This document shows, piece by piece, positions 8,736-19,420 of a DNA stretch of 64,000 bases; the first letter of the stretch is position 1, and every line of letters starts with the position of its first letter. Position numbers and translations under genes: made by a program. A model generated the notes under the pieces. That model searched no databases. It saw only the letters and a program-made list of their open reading frames with translations, and was not told where the DNA came from. The DNA lies in NCBI GenBank assembly GCA_017515635.1, contig JAFWFO010000037.1, forward strand, positions 1-64,000, read 5' to 3'. The DNA comes from Selenomonadaceae bacterium (GTDB taxonomy: Bacteria > Bacillota > Negativicutes > Selenomonadales > Selenomonadaceae).

Positions 8736-11700
8736 AGAATTTATATCGAGCCTCAATGCCGAAGATGTAATGTGACCCTTCGCGCTCAATCGTTAAACCG
8801 ATGTTGTCGTTAAAATCGTACTGGACGCCGAAACGGTGAACTTTGTGACTGCCGCCGAATCCGTGCGTGTAGCGAACCATTAACTTATCGTTGATATACT
8901 TGCCGATTGTGACGTTGTAACTTTTTTCGCGGTCGGAATTTTCCTTGTCGTTGTGTGTCGAATATTTTTCAAACATGGAGCCTGTCCCGCGTGAAACTCT
9001 GAATTGGTCAATGCCCAAAGTTTTCTTCAGCGCGTCTTCCAAGTCCGCCAAAACCGTCATTTGCAAACCGATTGCCAACGCGTCCGCCGCAGTCAAGCCG
9101 CCGCCACCATCGCGATAAGCTTCGCGCAGGGTGAGCAGTCGCAAAATTTCCGTTTCGTTCATTTCGGGGCTGGAAGTAAGCTTAAATTTCATATTACCCG
9201 GTGCGCCGTCTATCGACAGGAAAACTTTCGTGGTGCCGATTTTCGTGTCCGCGTAGAAGTGCAACGACGGCATAAAAGTTCCGACTTGATTGAAATGCGC
9301 TTCGCCTTCACGAATATTAAACACTGATTCCAAATAAGTCAAGGTACCGCCGCGCTTGACGCTGATTGTTCCTGAAGTTTTCGGGTGTAACGTTGTGCCC
9401 TCGAAACGCGCAGAACCGACAAGATACATGTCGAAAAGCCGCGAGCTGTAGAAATGCGCTTTTTCGCCGAGATTCAACGTCACGTCCAAAATTATATTCG
9501 GCATGGGCGAATCATCTTCGGGGATTGTCGGAATTCCTACACGGCATCTGTCCAAATCAATTTGTCCCGTAATTTTCGGCAAACGCCAATGAAATATTTC
9601 GCCTTCGCTGAAATTGAATTTCGCGTTGAACTTGCCGCCGTAAAAACCGCTTTCAATGTCCAAATTGTCCGCCACAAAATCGAAATTGTAATCCGTGAAT
9701 TCAAGTCCGGGGAAGCTGAAACCGCCCGTCAAATTGAACGAGCCGCCACCCATGTTGCCGGAAAATTTTTCAAGGTCGAAGCGTTCACCTTTGAAAATCG
9801 CCGCGACGTTGAAATGTTCAATCAAAGTTTTCATGCTCTTGATTTTGACTGAACCGTCAATCAACGAAACTTGCCCGTTGACTTGCGGATGTGCCGCCGT
9901 GCCCGTGATTTTTAGCGAACCTTCCAAATTGCCGACGCCCCACGCAACGTAATTGCTGAGGACGGGGAGCAAACTCAAATCCGCGCCGTCGAGTGACAGC
10001 GACAAATTCAACTGTTCGTCATCGGGGAGATTTTCTTTCTTGTCGGCAGTCAAAGCTTTAATCGGGATAAAACCTTCAGCGTTGGCGGAAACAACTTTGC
10101 CGCCGAGTTCGCGCTCAATCCGCAATTCTTCGACGTTGACGCGCCTGTCTTTAAGCAGAAAATGTCCGTGCAACAAATCGAAAGTTGAACCTCTAATCGA
10201 GCCGCTTGAAGTTATCAGAACTTCGCCGAACGGATCTTCTGTTGTGCCCGAAAGTTGCGCAACGATATTCGTCGTGCCCGAAACGTCGTCATTTTTGTAG
10301 CCCGCCGCCTTCGCGAACATGCCGAGCGCAATATCTTTGGCGATTAATTTCACGTTCAACGAGCCGGCCAAATCTGCCGTACCGCTCATGGAAATTTTGC
10401 CTTTTTCGCCTTGATAACCTTCGAGTTTGTTGATGTGGACGACGTTGTTGGCAAGACTTGCGTCAAGGCTTATGTTGCTGATTTCGTAGCCTGCGAAAGT
10501 ACCGCTGACAATTTCGCCAATCAACGAGCCGGACGGTTTTTGGAACGTGCCGCCGATTACAATCGTGCTGTCGAGTTTGCCCGTGATTAAGTCGGTTTTT
10601 TGGTCGGCGATTCTGAACAAGTTCGGGATGTCGGCTTGCGTTACGACAACTTCGCCGCTCATCGCCTCGCTGTCAAGATTCGCATTCCACTGAACTTTGT
10701 ATTGTCCGTCGCCTTCATTGAAATGAAATTCTTCCAAGAAAAGATTTCTGCCGTTCAGCAAAATATGACCGTAAATATCGGTGAGCGACACGCCGTTAAG
10801 AAAAATTTCTTCGGATTTTAATTTGCCTTCACAAATCGGAACGGCGGGCGTGCCTTTGATGAGTCCTTCAAATTTCGCGTGTCCCGTGGCAACGTAAGTG
10901 TCGGGAAGTTTCGCTTGGAAGCGGCGCAAATTTATATCGTTGCCCTGTACGACGAAATCCATTTGTTGCGTCTTCGTGTTGAACGTGCCATTAAAAACCG
11001 CGTCAATCATTGGCGAAGTCAACTTAAAGTCCTGCAGGCGCAAAATGTCGCCCTCAAGAAAATATTCGCCCTCCATGCCGCTCAACAAGACGCCGTGATA
11101 AGAGCCGCGATTAAATTTAAGAATGCCGGAAACCTGCGGATTGTCGATTGTGCCGGTGACTTTGACGGTGTTGGTGACGTTGCCGGTTATCGGCTGGTCG
11201 GGTGCGACGAACGCGGCAATATCTTCCGCACGCGCCAAATTCGTGTTCAGTTCGATGTTAAGAACTTTTTTGCCCGTCAAGCCGACGGAAGAGCCTTCAA
11301 CGACAGTCCATTTGAGATTGCCGCCTTTTTCGAGATTGAATTTGTCAATATGCACGCCGTCCAAATTGCCCGACGCCGCAAGCTGAATCGAATCAAACGG
11401 TTGCTTGAAAAATTCGCCGACGTAATGATTTCCTTCGCGGGCGGAATTGTCCACGGCGGAAAGTTCGAGCGCGACGGCGGGATTGGCGGCGTCACCCGTC
11501 ACGGAGCCTTTAAAGTCCGTCAAGCCGCTCATGCTCAGTTGGTCGTTGAAATTTTTGGCAATGTTCATGTCGACGTGCGCGCCGTAAAATTTCAAGTCGA
11601 GTTTGCTCAAGTCGGTTACCGTGCCTTCAAGTCCGAGCGTGCCTCTGTTGGGAAGATTCGCGCTGAGATAATCAATCGTCAAATCTTTGTCACGCAAAAA

Positions 11701-13161
11701 AAACGAGGCGTTTGCTTCAGTGACTTCAAGCCCCTTAAAGTTTAGCGCGACGGCGTTTGCATTGCCGAAAATTTTTATGTTGTCGGGGTTACTGCCGTCA
11801 ATGCCCAAATCTGCGGAAAGTTGCCCGTCAACAGTTTGTTCGGAGCCGGCGAAATTGCACAAGGTTGCCGCGTCGAGTCCATCAGCTTTGACGTGCGCCG
11901 AAAAAGTTTTGTCGGCAGTTTTAATTTCCGCATTGCCCGATACTTCGCCGCCGAAAACGGTAGCCGCCGTGTCGTTGAGGTAAAGCATTTCGCCGACGTA
12001 ACGGAATTTTGTCGAAATGTTGCTTGCAGACAAATTGTCGTAGCCGAGCCAATCGGAAAAAATTTCGCCGTCAATTTGCGGATTCGTCACCGTGCCGACG
12101 AGATGCGCACGAATTGCCGCCGCGCCTTCAATGCCGATGTCGCTCATGACCGCAGTCGGCGTGAAACTGGGAGATTCGGCATAAACGTCCAAAAAAGTTT
12201 CGTCCGTGTCCAGGCGAATTTTTCCGTTAGCCGACGCGTGTTGCCCGTTTGCCACTGCGGAAGCGTCAAAGAAAATTTCGCGTTCGTTGAGCGTGACCGT
12301 GCCGTTGATGTCCCCGATGTCCGTGCGTTCGACTTTGACGGCGGCATCTTTCACGTCAACGCCGGCGAGATAATTTAAAGTATTGTCGTCGCGGTGAGTG
12401 ACGTGAAGTTTCAGATTTCGAGCAAAGCCGTGCAGAATTTTCACGCCTTCGGGCATTTTGTCGGCAGGAATAAACGGCAAAACTTTCCGAGCGTCAATGT
12501 TATCGACTTCGGCACTGATAATTTGTTGAGCCGCGCCCACGACGCCCGTCGCCGTGACGTGTGCACCCAAAGTTTTGGCGGAAAGTTCCGTTTCAATAGC
12601 TTTCATGTCCGCGCAATCCGCCGAGCAGGAAATTTCTTCGACGGAAATATCTTTGCCGTCGACGTGCGCATTCAATGTGCCGCGCTCCAAGAAAACTTTC
12701 GCGTCGAAAGTTGATTCGCCTTCGCTTTTGGGAAATTCAATGTCGTCGAAGTTCCAAGTTTTTTCGTCGCGTTGAATGACGTTGACAAGTGCGCCGTCAA
12801 TTTTAATTTCGTCGAGCGCGGCGGCGGGGTCGTCACGCAAAGCGAGCAATTTGAGATTAATTTTAACCTCGTCGACACGGGCAATCAGTTGCGATTTTTT
12901 GTCGAAGATCGCCGCGTCGCGAATTATCAAATCGGCGTTCTTGTCGAGATTAAAAACAATGTCGAACAAATCGCGATCGCCTAAATCGACGCTACCGATT
13001 TTGACGGGCACGCCCAACTTTTCCGAAATAATTTCTTCAGCTTGCGGCAAAAACCGAGCGATAATCGCGAGCCGATTGGCATTGACGTAAAACGCGACGC
13101 CGATAACCAACGCGACAACGGCGACCAACGCACCGCCGACAATTTTAAAAAGCTTGCTCAC
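8734..13161 (-). CDS. tamB: TamB-like (DUF490/AsmA-type) inter-membrane protein
   Basis: 1475 residues. An N-terminal membrane anchor (IVGGALVAVVALVIGVAFYV) is followed by a very long repetitive beta-rich body of the kind that forms a hydrophobic groove. The conserved DUF490 domain is at the C-terminus, including LTLREAYRD and a final barrel-like tail ending in KF. TamB-family proteins bridge the inner and outer membranes and are implicated in lipid transport and in helping Omp85 proteins. The start is GTG at 13161 behind AAAGGAG. It lies directly upstream of bamA and 36 bp after tolC, in the same direction, and is presumably co-transcribed with both. Confidence 0.93.
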   Translation of the reverse strand: MSKLFKIVGGALVAVVALVIGVAFYVNANRLAIIARFLPQAEEIISEKLGVPVKIGSVDLGDRDLFDIVFNLDKNADLIIRDAAIFDKKSQLIARVDEVKINLKLLALRDDPAAALDEIKIDGALVNVIQRDEKTWNFDDIEFPKSEGESTFDAKVFLERGTLNAHVDGKDISVEEISCSADCADMKAIETELSAKTLGAHVTATGVVGAAQQIISAEVDNIDARKVLPFIPADKMPEGVKILHGFARNLKLHVTHRDDNTLNYLAGVDVKDAAVKVERTDIGDINGTVTLNEREIFFDASAVANGQHASANGKIRLDTDETFLDVYAESPSFTPTAVMSDIGIEGAAAIRAHLVGTVTNPQIDGEIFSDWLGYDNLSASNISTKFRYVGEMLYLNDTAATVFGGEVSGNAEIKTADKTFSAHVKADGLDAATLCNFAGSEQTVDGQLSADLGIDGSNPDNIKIFGNANAVALNFKGLEVTEANASFFLRDKDLTIDYLSANLPNRGTLGLEGTVTDLSKLDLKFYGAHVDMNIAKNFNDQLSMSGLTDFKGSVTGDAANPAVALELSAVDNSAREGNHYVGEFFKQPFDSIQLAASGNLDGVHIDKFNLEKGGNLKWTVVEGSSVGLTGKKVLNIELNTNLARAEDIAAFVAPDQPITGNVTNTVKVTGTIDNPQVSGILKFNRGSYHGVLLSGMEGEYFLEGDILRLQDFKLTSPMIDAVFNGTFNTKTQQMDFVVQGNDINLRRFQAKLPDTYVATGHAKFEGLIKGTPAVPICEGKLKSEEIFLNGVSLTDIYGHILLNGRNLFLEEFHFNEGDGQYKVQWNANLDSEAMSGEVVVTQADIPNLFRIADQKTDLITGKLDSTIVIGGTFQKPSGSLIGEIVSGTFAGYEISNISLDASLANNVVHINKLEGYQGEKGKISMSGTADLAGSLNVKLIAKDIALGMFAKAAGYKNDDVSGTTNIVAQLSGTTEDPFGEVLITSSGSIRGSTFDLLHGHFLLKDRRVNVEELRIERELGGKVVSANAEGFIPIKALTADKKENLPDDEQLNLSLSLDGADLSLLPVLSNYVAWGVGNLEGSLKITGTAAHPQVNGQVSLIDGSVKIKSMKTLIEHFNVAAIFKGERFDLEKFSGNMGGGSFNLTGGFSFPGLEFTDYNFDFVADNLDIESGFYGGKFNAKFNFSEGEIFHWRLPKITGQIDLDRCRVGIPTIPEDDSPMPNIILDVTLNLGEKAHFYSSRLFDMYLVGSARFEGTTLHPKTSGTISVKRGGTLTYLESVFNIREGEAHFNQVGTFMPSLHFYADTKIGTTKVFLSIDGAPGNMKFKLTSSPEMNETEILRLLTLREAYRDGGGGLTAADALAIGLQMTVLADLEDALKKTLGIDQFRVSRGTGSMFEKYSTHNDKENSDREKSYNVTIGKYINDKLMVRYTHGFGGSHKVHRFGVQYDFNDNIGLTIEREGSHYIFGIEARYKF

Positions 13162-13197
13162 GGCATCAACTCCTTTGCCGTAAATTTTCGGAGTCGC

Positions 13198-14730
13198 TTA
13201 TTTAAAAGCTTGATCTTTGGTGTATTCGCGTTTGTATTCCTCAGAAACATTGTCGGAAGGCAGCGGCGATTCGTTTTCAAAATCGATTGTGACGACGGGA
13301 GCAACTTCGTTCACTTCGGGAATTTCAGCGGCTTCGGGCGTCAACGCGGCGTCTTCGCGGGATTCTGCAGCGGTCTTGCCTTCCTGTTCGCTTTCGACGT
13401 AACGGATAACGTCAATTTCGACGGGCACGCCCATGTATCTGTCAAGCGAGGCTTTTGCCGTGTTGTAGTTGTAAAGTGCGGTGAAATAATTCGAGCGCGC
13501 TTCGGTGAGTTTACGCGAGGCGTCCATAACGTCCAAGTTCGTGCCGACGCCCGCCGCATAACGAACCTGTGCTATTTTGTAACGTTCTTCGGCGAGAGAA
13601 ACCGACGAAAAAGTTGTGGCGATATTTTTTTCAGCCGCCCGCAGTTCAAGGAAATACTCTTGCACTTCAAGCTGAATTTGTTCGCGAGTCTGCGCGGCGA
13701 CTTCTTTGGCGCGTGTCAATTCCGCGTCCGCTTCGTGAACTTGAGCCGCAGTTATTCCGCCGTCAAAAATATTCCACGACGCGGAAATTCCCGCCGTCCA
13801 TTGGTCGGTAACTTTTTTCGTGACAAGATTTTGATTGGTCAAACTCTTTGAAATTGAGGCACTGACTTGCGGGCGATAACCGGCTTTCGCGGATTTGCGA
13901 TTTGATTCGGCCTGCTTGACGGAATAATCTGCCATAGCGGCATCAGCGCGGTTTTGCAGAGCGTAAGCGGTGCAGTCGCTGAGATCCAAATCGTATTTCT
14001 TGTAAGTCAAAGTATCTTGGGGACGGACAATTGTATCGGCAGGCAAGCCGATAAAATTATTCAGCGTGGCAACTGCTACGTCATAATTGTTTTGAGCATT
14101 GACGAGATTTTGTTGAGCGTTGGCAAGTTCGACCTGAGATTCGAGCACGTCAACTTTTGCGACGGTGCCGACGCGGAATTGAGCATTGACGTTGCGCAAA
14201 TGTTCCTGCAACGTGACGACTTCTTCTTCGTAAACTTCGATCAAGTTGCGATACTGCAGGACGTTGAAATAATAAATCGTCGACTGCAGACGAACATCCT
14301 GCAACGTATTTTCGAGCGACAAATCCGCCGAACTCAAAGCGAAGCGCGCATAACGGCGACCTTCCTTGAGACGACCACCCTGATAAATCGGCATGGAAAT
14401 TGAACCTTCGTTAGTGAATGATCTGTTGTAGCCGTAATTTTGGTAGTATTCGCCGCCGAAACGTTGCGCACTGAAATTCCAGGTGAGTTTCGGATTTGTT
14501 TGACGACGAGCCTCGCTCAACTGCCAATAAGCACGTTCGCGATCGGCGATAGATTCTTTAATCGTGCGGTTGTTTTCGTAGGCACGTTGAATTGTTTCGT
14601 CGAGTGTGACGTTGAGGATTTGCGCCGCGTCAACGGAGCCGAACCCGATTGAAAACGTCATGATGCCTGCCGCCAAAGCCGCCGCAAGTTTTCTGCGAAA
14701 ACTCCTCTTCAAACGTTTGGAAATTTTCAT
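13198..14730 (-). CDS. tolC: TolC-family outer-membrane efflux channel
   Basis: 510 residues. Signal peptide (LAAALAAGIMTFSIGFGSVDA), then the duplicated OEP helical/barrel repeat typical of TolC. Examples are LDETIQRAYENNRTIKESIADRE at the first half, LTRAKEVAAQTREQIQLEVQEY in the second half, and RYAAGVGTNLDVMDASRKLTEA. A Glu-rich tail of about 60 residues follows the domain. It forms the outer-membrane exit duct for the RND pump encoded directly upstream (acrA, acrB). The start is ATG at 14730 with AAGGAGG. Confidence 0.94.
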   Translation of the reverse strand: MKISKRLKRSFRRKLAAALAAGIMTFSIGFGSVDAAQILNVTLDETIQRAYENNRTIKESIADRERAYWQLSEARRQTNPKLTWNFSAQRFGGEYYQNYGYNRSFTNEGSISMPIYQGGRLKEGRRYARFALSSADLSLENTLQDVRLQSTIYYFNVLQYRNLIEVYEEEVVTLQEHLRNVNAQFRVGTVAKVDVLESQVELANAQQNLVNAQNNYDVAVATLNNFIGLPADTIVRPQDTLTYKKYDLDLSDCTAYALQNRADAAMADYSVKQAESNRKSAKAGYRPQVSASISKSLTNQNLVTKKVTDQWTAGISASWNIFDGGITAAQVHEADAELTRAKEVAAQTREQIQLEVQEYFLELRAAEKNIATTFSSVSLAEERYKIAQVRYAAGVGTNLDVMDASRKLTEARSNYFTALYNYNTAKASLDRYMGVPVEIDVIRYVESEQEGKTAAESREDAALTPEAAEIPEVNEVAPVVTIDFENESPLPSDNVSEEYKREYTKDQAFK

Positions 14731-14749
14731 TTTGAGTATCCTCCTTGTT

Positions 14750-14812
14750 TAGTGGTTAGGTTAGCAGGGAACCGGTACTGATTCCCTACTAACCTAATCA
14801 CTGACCACTTAT
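14750..14812. repeat. long inverted repeat between acrB and tolC
   Basis: AGTGGTTAGGTTAG and AGGGAA on one side pair with TTCCCT, CTAACCTAATCACT and ACCACT on the other. It belongs to the same kind of intergenic heptad-like hairpin seen after tamB. It could modulate mRNA decay or read-through; no terminator T-run follows. Confidence 0.7.
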
Positions 14813-17800
14813 TTTGCTTCCGCCGTTTGAGCGGCGTCCGAATTTTTTTTGCCAAAAATTTTTTCAACAAGTACCTGCACGACGACGAAGAACACGGGGA
14901 TTAAAAATATTCCCAGCACAGTGGCAACCGTCATGCCGCCGACGACCGCGACGCCCATTGAGTTACGTGACGCCGAGCCTGCGCCCGTTGCCGTTGCAAG
15001 CGGAATACATCCGATAAAGAACGCGAACGAAGTCATCAAAATAGGGCGAAGACGCAAGCCCGCCGATTCAAGCGCGGCTTTGATTGCGTCCATGCCTTTA
15101 TCCGTGCGGACTTTGGCGAATTCGACAATCAATATCGCGTTCTTCGCGGCAAGACCCATAATCATGATAACGCCGATTTGCATGTAAATGCTGTTTTGAA
15201 AACCGGGGTTACCGACGCCGAAATTGTTCGTGTAATAGTTCAAGATGAATTCCGAAGCAAGCGCGCCGAAAATGCCCGTCGGAACCGTCATCAAAACGGA
15301 GAACGGCACCGACCAACTTTCGTACAGCGCGGCGAGGCACAGGAACACGAACACCAATGCCAACGCCATGACTTGCCCCGTGGAGCCGGAAGCTTTTGCC
15401 TCTTCGCGGGATTGTCCCGACCACTCGACGCCGAAGCCCGTCGGAGCAACTTGGTAAACGACTTCAGTCAAAGCTTTCATTGCCTGACCGGAAGAATAAC
15501 CGCCGGCGGGTTGCCCTTGAATCAAAACGGAGCGTTTACCGTTAAAGCGCGTGACCTGCGTCGTGCCTGTATTCATCTTGTGACTAATCAGCGTATCAAG
15601 CGGAACAGCTTGCCCGTTTGCGCCTTTGACGAACATGAATTTTAACATGTCGATTTCACTGCGGAAGTAAACGTCTGATTGCATGACGACTTTGTAAGTG
15701 CGCCCGAATCTGTCATAGTCATCGACCTGCATACCGCCGAAATTGACTTGCAACGCGCTGTACACGTCCGAAAGTTGCACGCCGAGCATCTCAATTTTTT
15801 GCTGATCGATATCGTATCTGTAACTGGGCGAAGTCACGCTGAAAGTAGTTGACACGCCCTGCAGTTCGGGACGTTCATTCGCCGCGTTGACGATTTTGTC
15901 CGTAATGGCGGAAAGATCTTCATCGGAGTGACTTTCCTGATCAATCAGTTGCATTGTCAAGCCGCCGACCGCGCCGAGACCGGGCAATGACGGAGGATTG
16001 AACCCGATAACGAACGCTTCCGGTGCGACGCCGTTGCCGACCATGAAGACATTTTCAATCGCAGAACTTGCCGACAACGCGGGGTCTTTACGCTGTGCCC
16101 ACGGGTGCAAACTTACAAACAAAGTCGCCGCAGAAGATTTCGTACCACCGGAAACTACATTGTAACCTGCAATCGAAATAACATCTTTGACGCCCGGGAC
16201 ATTTTCGCGAACCGTCTCCGCAACTTTGTCAGTTGTCATTGACGTGCGGTTAAGCGAAGTGCCTTCGGGCAACATTACCGCCGCCATAAAGTAGCCCAAG
16301 TCTTCGTCGGGCACGAACGTCGACGGCAAAACTTTGAACAACCAACCCGTCATGCCGCAAACAATCAGCAAGAAAACTATCGCGAGCTTTGAAGCCGAAA
16401 TGGTTTTTGCGACAATTCCGACGTAAGAATTTTTCGTGCGTTCAAACCAGTTGTTGAAGGCGTCAAAAAATTTGTCGAAGATGTTTTTCTTGCGATTGGG
16501 ATCATGCGGTTTCAAAATCAACGCGCAAAGTGCCGGCGTCAACGTCAACGCGACGAATGCCGACAATGCCATCGACACCGCGATTGTCAGCGCGAATTGC
16601 CGATACAAAATGCCCGTCATGCCGCCGAGAAAAGCTATCGGGATAAAGACTGCCGACAAAACGAACGCTATTGCAACGACGGGGCCTTGAACTTCCTCCA
16701 TTGCCACTTCGGTTGCCTCGACGGGATTTAAGCCGCGTTCCATGTGCTGTTCAACGTTTTCGATAACGACAATCGCGTCGTCGACGACCAAGCCGATTGC
16801 CAAAACCATTGCGAACAATGTCAGCGTGTTAATCGTGAATCCCAAAACCGTGAACGCCGCGAAAGTTCCGAGCAACGACACGGGCACCGCCAACAGCGGG
16901 ATAACTGTAGCACGAAAACTTTGCAGGAAGATAAAAATTACCAGCACGACGAGTACGAGAGCTTCAAAAAACGTATGCGCAACCTCTTCGATGACGCTTT
17001 GATAAATTCCGTGTTGTCCAGAATTTGTCCGTAGTGGATACCTTCGGGCAGATTTTTTTCGGCTTCGGCAAGAATTCGTTTGACTTCGCCGATAGATTCA
17101 AGCGCGTTGGCGTCCGAAGTCAAGTTAATAATGAAAGGCACGGAAGTATAGCCGTTGAACTTGCCGACGTAAGTATTTGATTTCTGACCGATTTCAACAC
17201 GGGCAACGTCTTTAAGCCGAACGAATGCGCCCGCGTTGCCGGTTTTTAAAATGATGTTCTCGAATTGTTCGGGCGTTTCAAGGCGTCCTTGAATTTGCCC
17301 CATGTATTCTTTTTCTTGACCTTGAGCAACGGGAAGTTTACCGATTGAACCCGCCGCCGCTTGAGCGTTTTGGGTTTTAATCGCGGTTTGCACGTCCGCA
17401 ACAGTCAGGCCGAAGTTCGCAAGTTTTTCCGGATTAATCCACACGCGCAAGGCATAATCGGCACTCATGATCTGAACTTGTCCGACGCCCTTGACGCGTT
17501 TCAAATCGTCCGCGACGTAAATATCCGCATAATTTTTTATGAATGCCGTATCGTACAGCCCGTTGTCGCAGTAAAAAGCAAAAATCATTGCCATATCTTG
17601 CGAAGATTTTGTTGTCGTCACGCCCGAAGAAATAACGGTTTCGGGCAAGTTGGCGTTGGCGGCGGAGACGTTATTTTGAACTTTAACGGAGTCCATGTCG
17701 CCGTCCGAGCCGACCTCGAAATAAACGTTGAGCGAATAAGAGCCGTCGTCGTTGGAGTTGGAGCTCATGTAGTCCATGCCTTGCGTGCCGTTGACTTGAT

Positions 17801-17999
17801 TTTCGATAACCTGCGCGACTGACTGATTGACGACGGAAGCATTTGCACCGGTATAAAATGCACTGACGTTAATCGTCGGCGGTGAAATGTTCGGATATTG
17901 CGCAATAGGCGTGTTGAGTCCCGCAATCGTACCGATGATGACAATCATAATTGCAATGACGATGGCGAAAACCGGTCGGTGAATGAAAAACTTAGCCAC
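14809..17999 (-). pseudogene. acrB: RND multidrug efflux pump (AcrB-like), one-base frameshift
   Basis: Two adjacent frames together encode a normal-length RND pump (about 1063 residues). The N-terminal part (16938-17999) begins MAKFFIHRPVFAIVIAIMIV. The rest (14809 to about 16985) contains the transmembrane GLVVDDAIVVIENVE motif with the proton-relay Asp pair. Around 16985 the expected K-A-S-I-E-E is AAA GCG TC- ATC GAA GAG: one base of the Ser codon is missing, so the first frame runs to a stop at 16938. Length 3191 is one short of a multiple of three. Either the gene is broken or the base was lost in assembly; everything else is intact. Start GTG at 17999 with GAGGTG. Confidence 0.88.
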
Positions 18000-18035
18000 G
18001 AATTAAACACCTCATTTCAGCGAAAAATTTTGACA

Positions 18036-18086
18036 CACGGTTTAAGCTGATAGCTGATAGTTTTTTCCCTACAAGCTACAAGCTCA
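18036..18086. repeat. heptamer-type repeats between acrA and acrB
   Basis: AGCTGATAGCTGATAG and CTACAAGCTACAAGCT, two short runs of 7-bp units with partial complementarity. No other feature is visible in this gap. Confidence 0.6.
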
Positions 18087-19298
18087 TTTAGCCGCGTTTT
18101 GTTCAACGTCAAAAACTTTATCGCTGGGGTTGAACGAAAAGCCCATGTCTTTGGCGGTAACCTGCGTCACTTCCAAAGGCATACCGTCGCGCAGATTCGT
18201 CAAACCTTCGACGATAACCCAATCATCCGCTTTGAGACCGCTTTTGACAGTATAATAAGAGCCGATTTTTTCGCCGAGTTGAATTTTGCGCACGGCAGAT
18301 GTATTGTCGGATTGAGCGACGATAACCATTGTTTCGCCCAAAAGTTGTTGCAACGCACGTTCGGGCACAAGCAATGCGCCGGGAATGTTCAAGCCGTCAA
18401 TTTCGACGCGGGTGTACATGCCCGGCACGAGCAAAGCGTTGGGATTTTGAAAAATCGTGCGAACTGTCAACGTGCCTGTCTCACCGCCGAGCGTGCGGTC
18501 AAATTCCGCGAAGTGCCCCGGATACGGATAAGTCGAGCCGTCCGCCAACGTCAAAGTGATTTTCCAGTCGGGTTCAGCTTCGCCTCTTTCGATTGCCTGT
18601 TGTGCGCCGCGTGAAAAGCGCAGGTATTCCTGTTCCGAAACGGCGAACTGCACGAACACGGGGTCAACCAAACCGATTGTCGCAAGTGACGTGTTGCCTG
18701 CCGTCGAGTAAGTTCCGACGGGGACATCGTCAATGCCGAGCCGTCCCGATATCGGCGCGTAAACGACGGTATCAGCCAAATCGTCTTCGGCTTTCTGCAA
18801 CAGTGCCTGTTGCGCGGTGACTTCCGACTCCTGCGCCTTGACTGCCGCACGTTGATTGTCAAGTGTCTGTTGAGAAATTGCCCGCGACTGCCAAAGTTCC
18901 TCGTCACGTTGCAAGTCGACGCGTTCTTTCGCCAAAGTCGTCTGCGACTTGGCAAGATTTGCCTTTGCCTGCAAAACGGCGGATTCATATTGGCGCGAAT
19001 CGATTTTGAACAGTGCTTGCCCTGCGACGACGTCTTGACCGCCTTTAACGTATTTTTCGGTGACGTTGCCCGAAACACGCGATTGAACATTGACTTCGTC
19101 ACGGTCGACAACTTGCCCGCTGTACGACAAAGTCAAAGGCGCGTCCGTCGACATAACTTTTATCGCCTTGACGCGTGTCGGAGGTGCCTGTTGTTCCTGC
19201 GCATTTTCAGCCCCTTCGTCGCCGCAACCCGTGAAAAGGATTCCTGTCGCCAAAACAAAACTTAGGATACCGAGAGATTTTTTCAGTGGAAGAAACAT
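18084..19298 (-). CDS. acrA: RND efflux periplasmic adaptor (AcrA/HlyD family), lipoprotein
   Basis: 404 residues. The lipoprotein signal ends LATGILFTGC (lipobox FTGC). A membrane-fusion protein fold follows: a barrel-sandwich half motif (VSGNVTEKYVKGGQDVVAGQALFKID), an alpha-hairpin rich in Gln/Ala/Lys (about residues 95-165), the second lipoyl half (VYAPISGRLGIDDVPVG), and beta-barrel and membrane-proximal domains. It links the AcrB-like pump to TolC. The ATG at 19298 has AAAGGG at good spacing; the in-frame GTG 12 nt upstream overlaps that site and is rejected. It lies upstream of acrB in the same operon. Confidence 0.92.
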   Translation of the reverse strand: MFLPLKKSLGILSFVLATGILFTGCGDEGAENAQEQQAPPTRVKAIKVMSTDAPLTLSYSGQVVDRDEVNVQSRVSGNVTEKYVKGGQDVVAGQALFKIDSRQYESAVLQAKANLAKSQTTLAKERVDLQRDEELWQSRAISQQTLDNQRAAVKAQESEVTAQQALLQKAEDDLADTVVYAPISGRLGIDDVPVGTYSTAGNTSLATIGLVDPVFVQFAVSEQEYLRFSRGAQQAIERGEAEPDWKITLTLADGSTYPYPGHFAEFDRTLGGETGTLTVRTIFQNPNALLVPGMYTRVEIDGLNIPGALLVPERALQQLLGETMVIVAQSDNTSAVRKIQLGEKIGSYYTVKSGLKADDWVIVEGLTNLRDGMPLEVTQVTAKDMGFSFNPSDKVFDVEQNAAK

Positions 19299-19420
19299 TT
19301 TATCAATCACCCTTTCACAAAAAATTTCGTATCGTCAGAACTCTCGATTGAGTACGAAATTAAAACCATGTGATGAATCACTCTTTCGTAAAAAATTGTA
19401 CGCCGTCAGAACTCCTGTTT
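19299..19420. repeat. imperfect direct repeat covering the mlaD end and acrA leader
   Basis: The last codons and stop of mlaD (GAGTTCTGACG followed by AATTTTTTACGAAA and GTGATT) recur about 60 bp later as GAGTTCTGACG, AATTTTTTGTGAAA and GTGATT. The second copy supplies the acrA ribosome site. It looks like a local tandem duplication. A GTGATTCATCAC palindrome sits at the junction. Confidence 0.65.
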
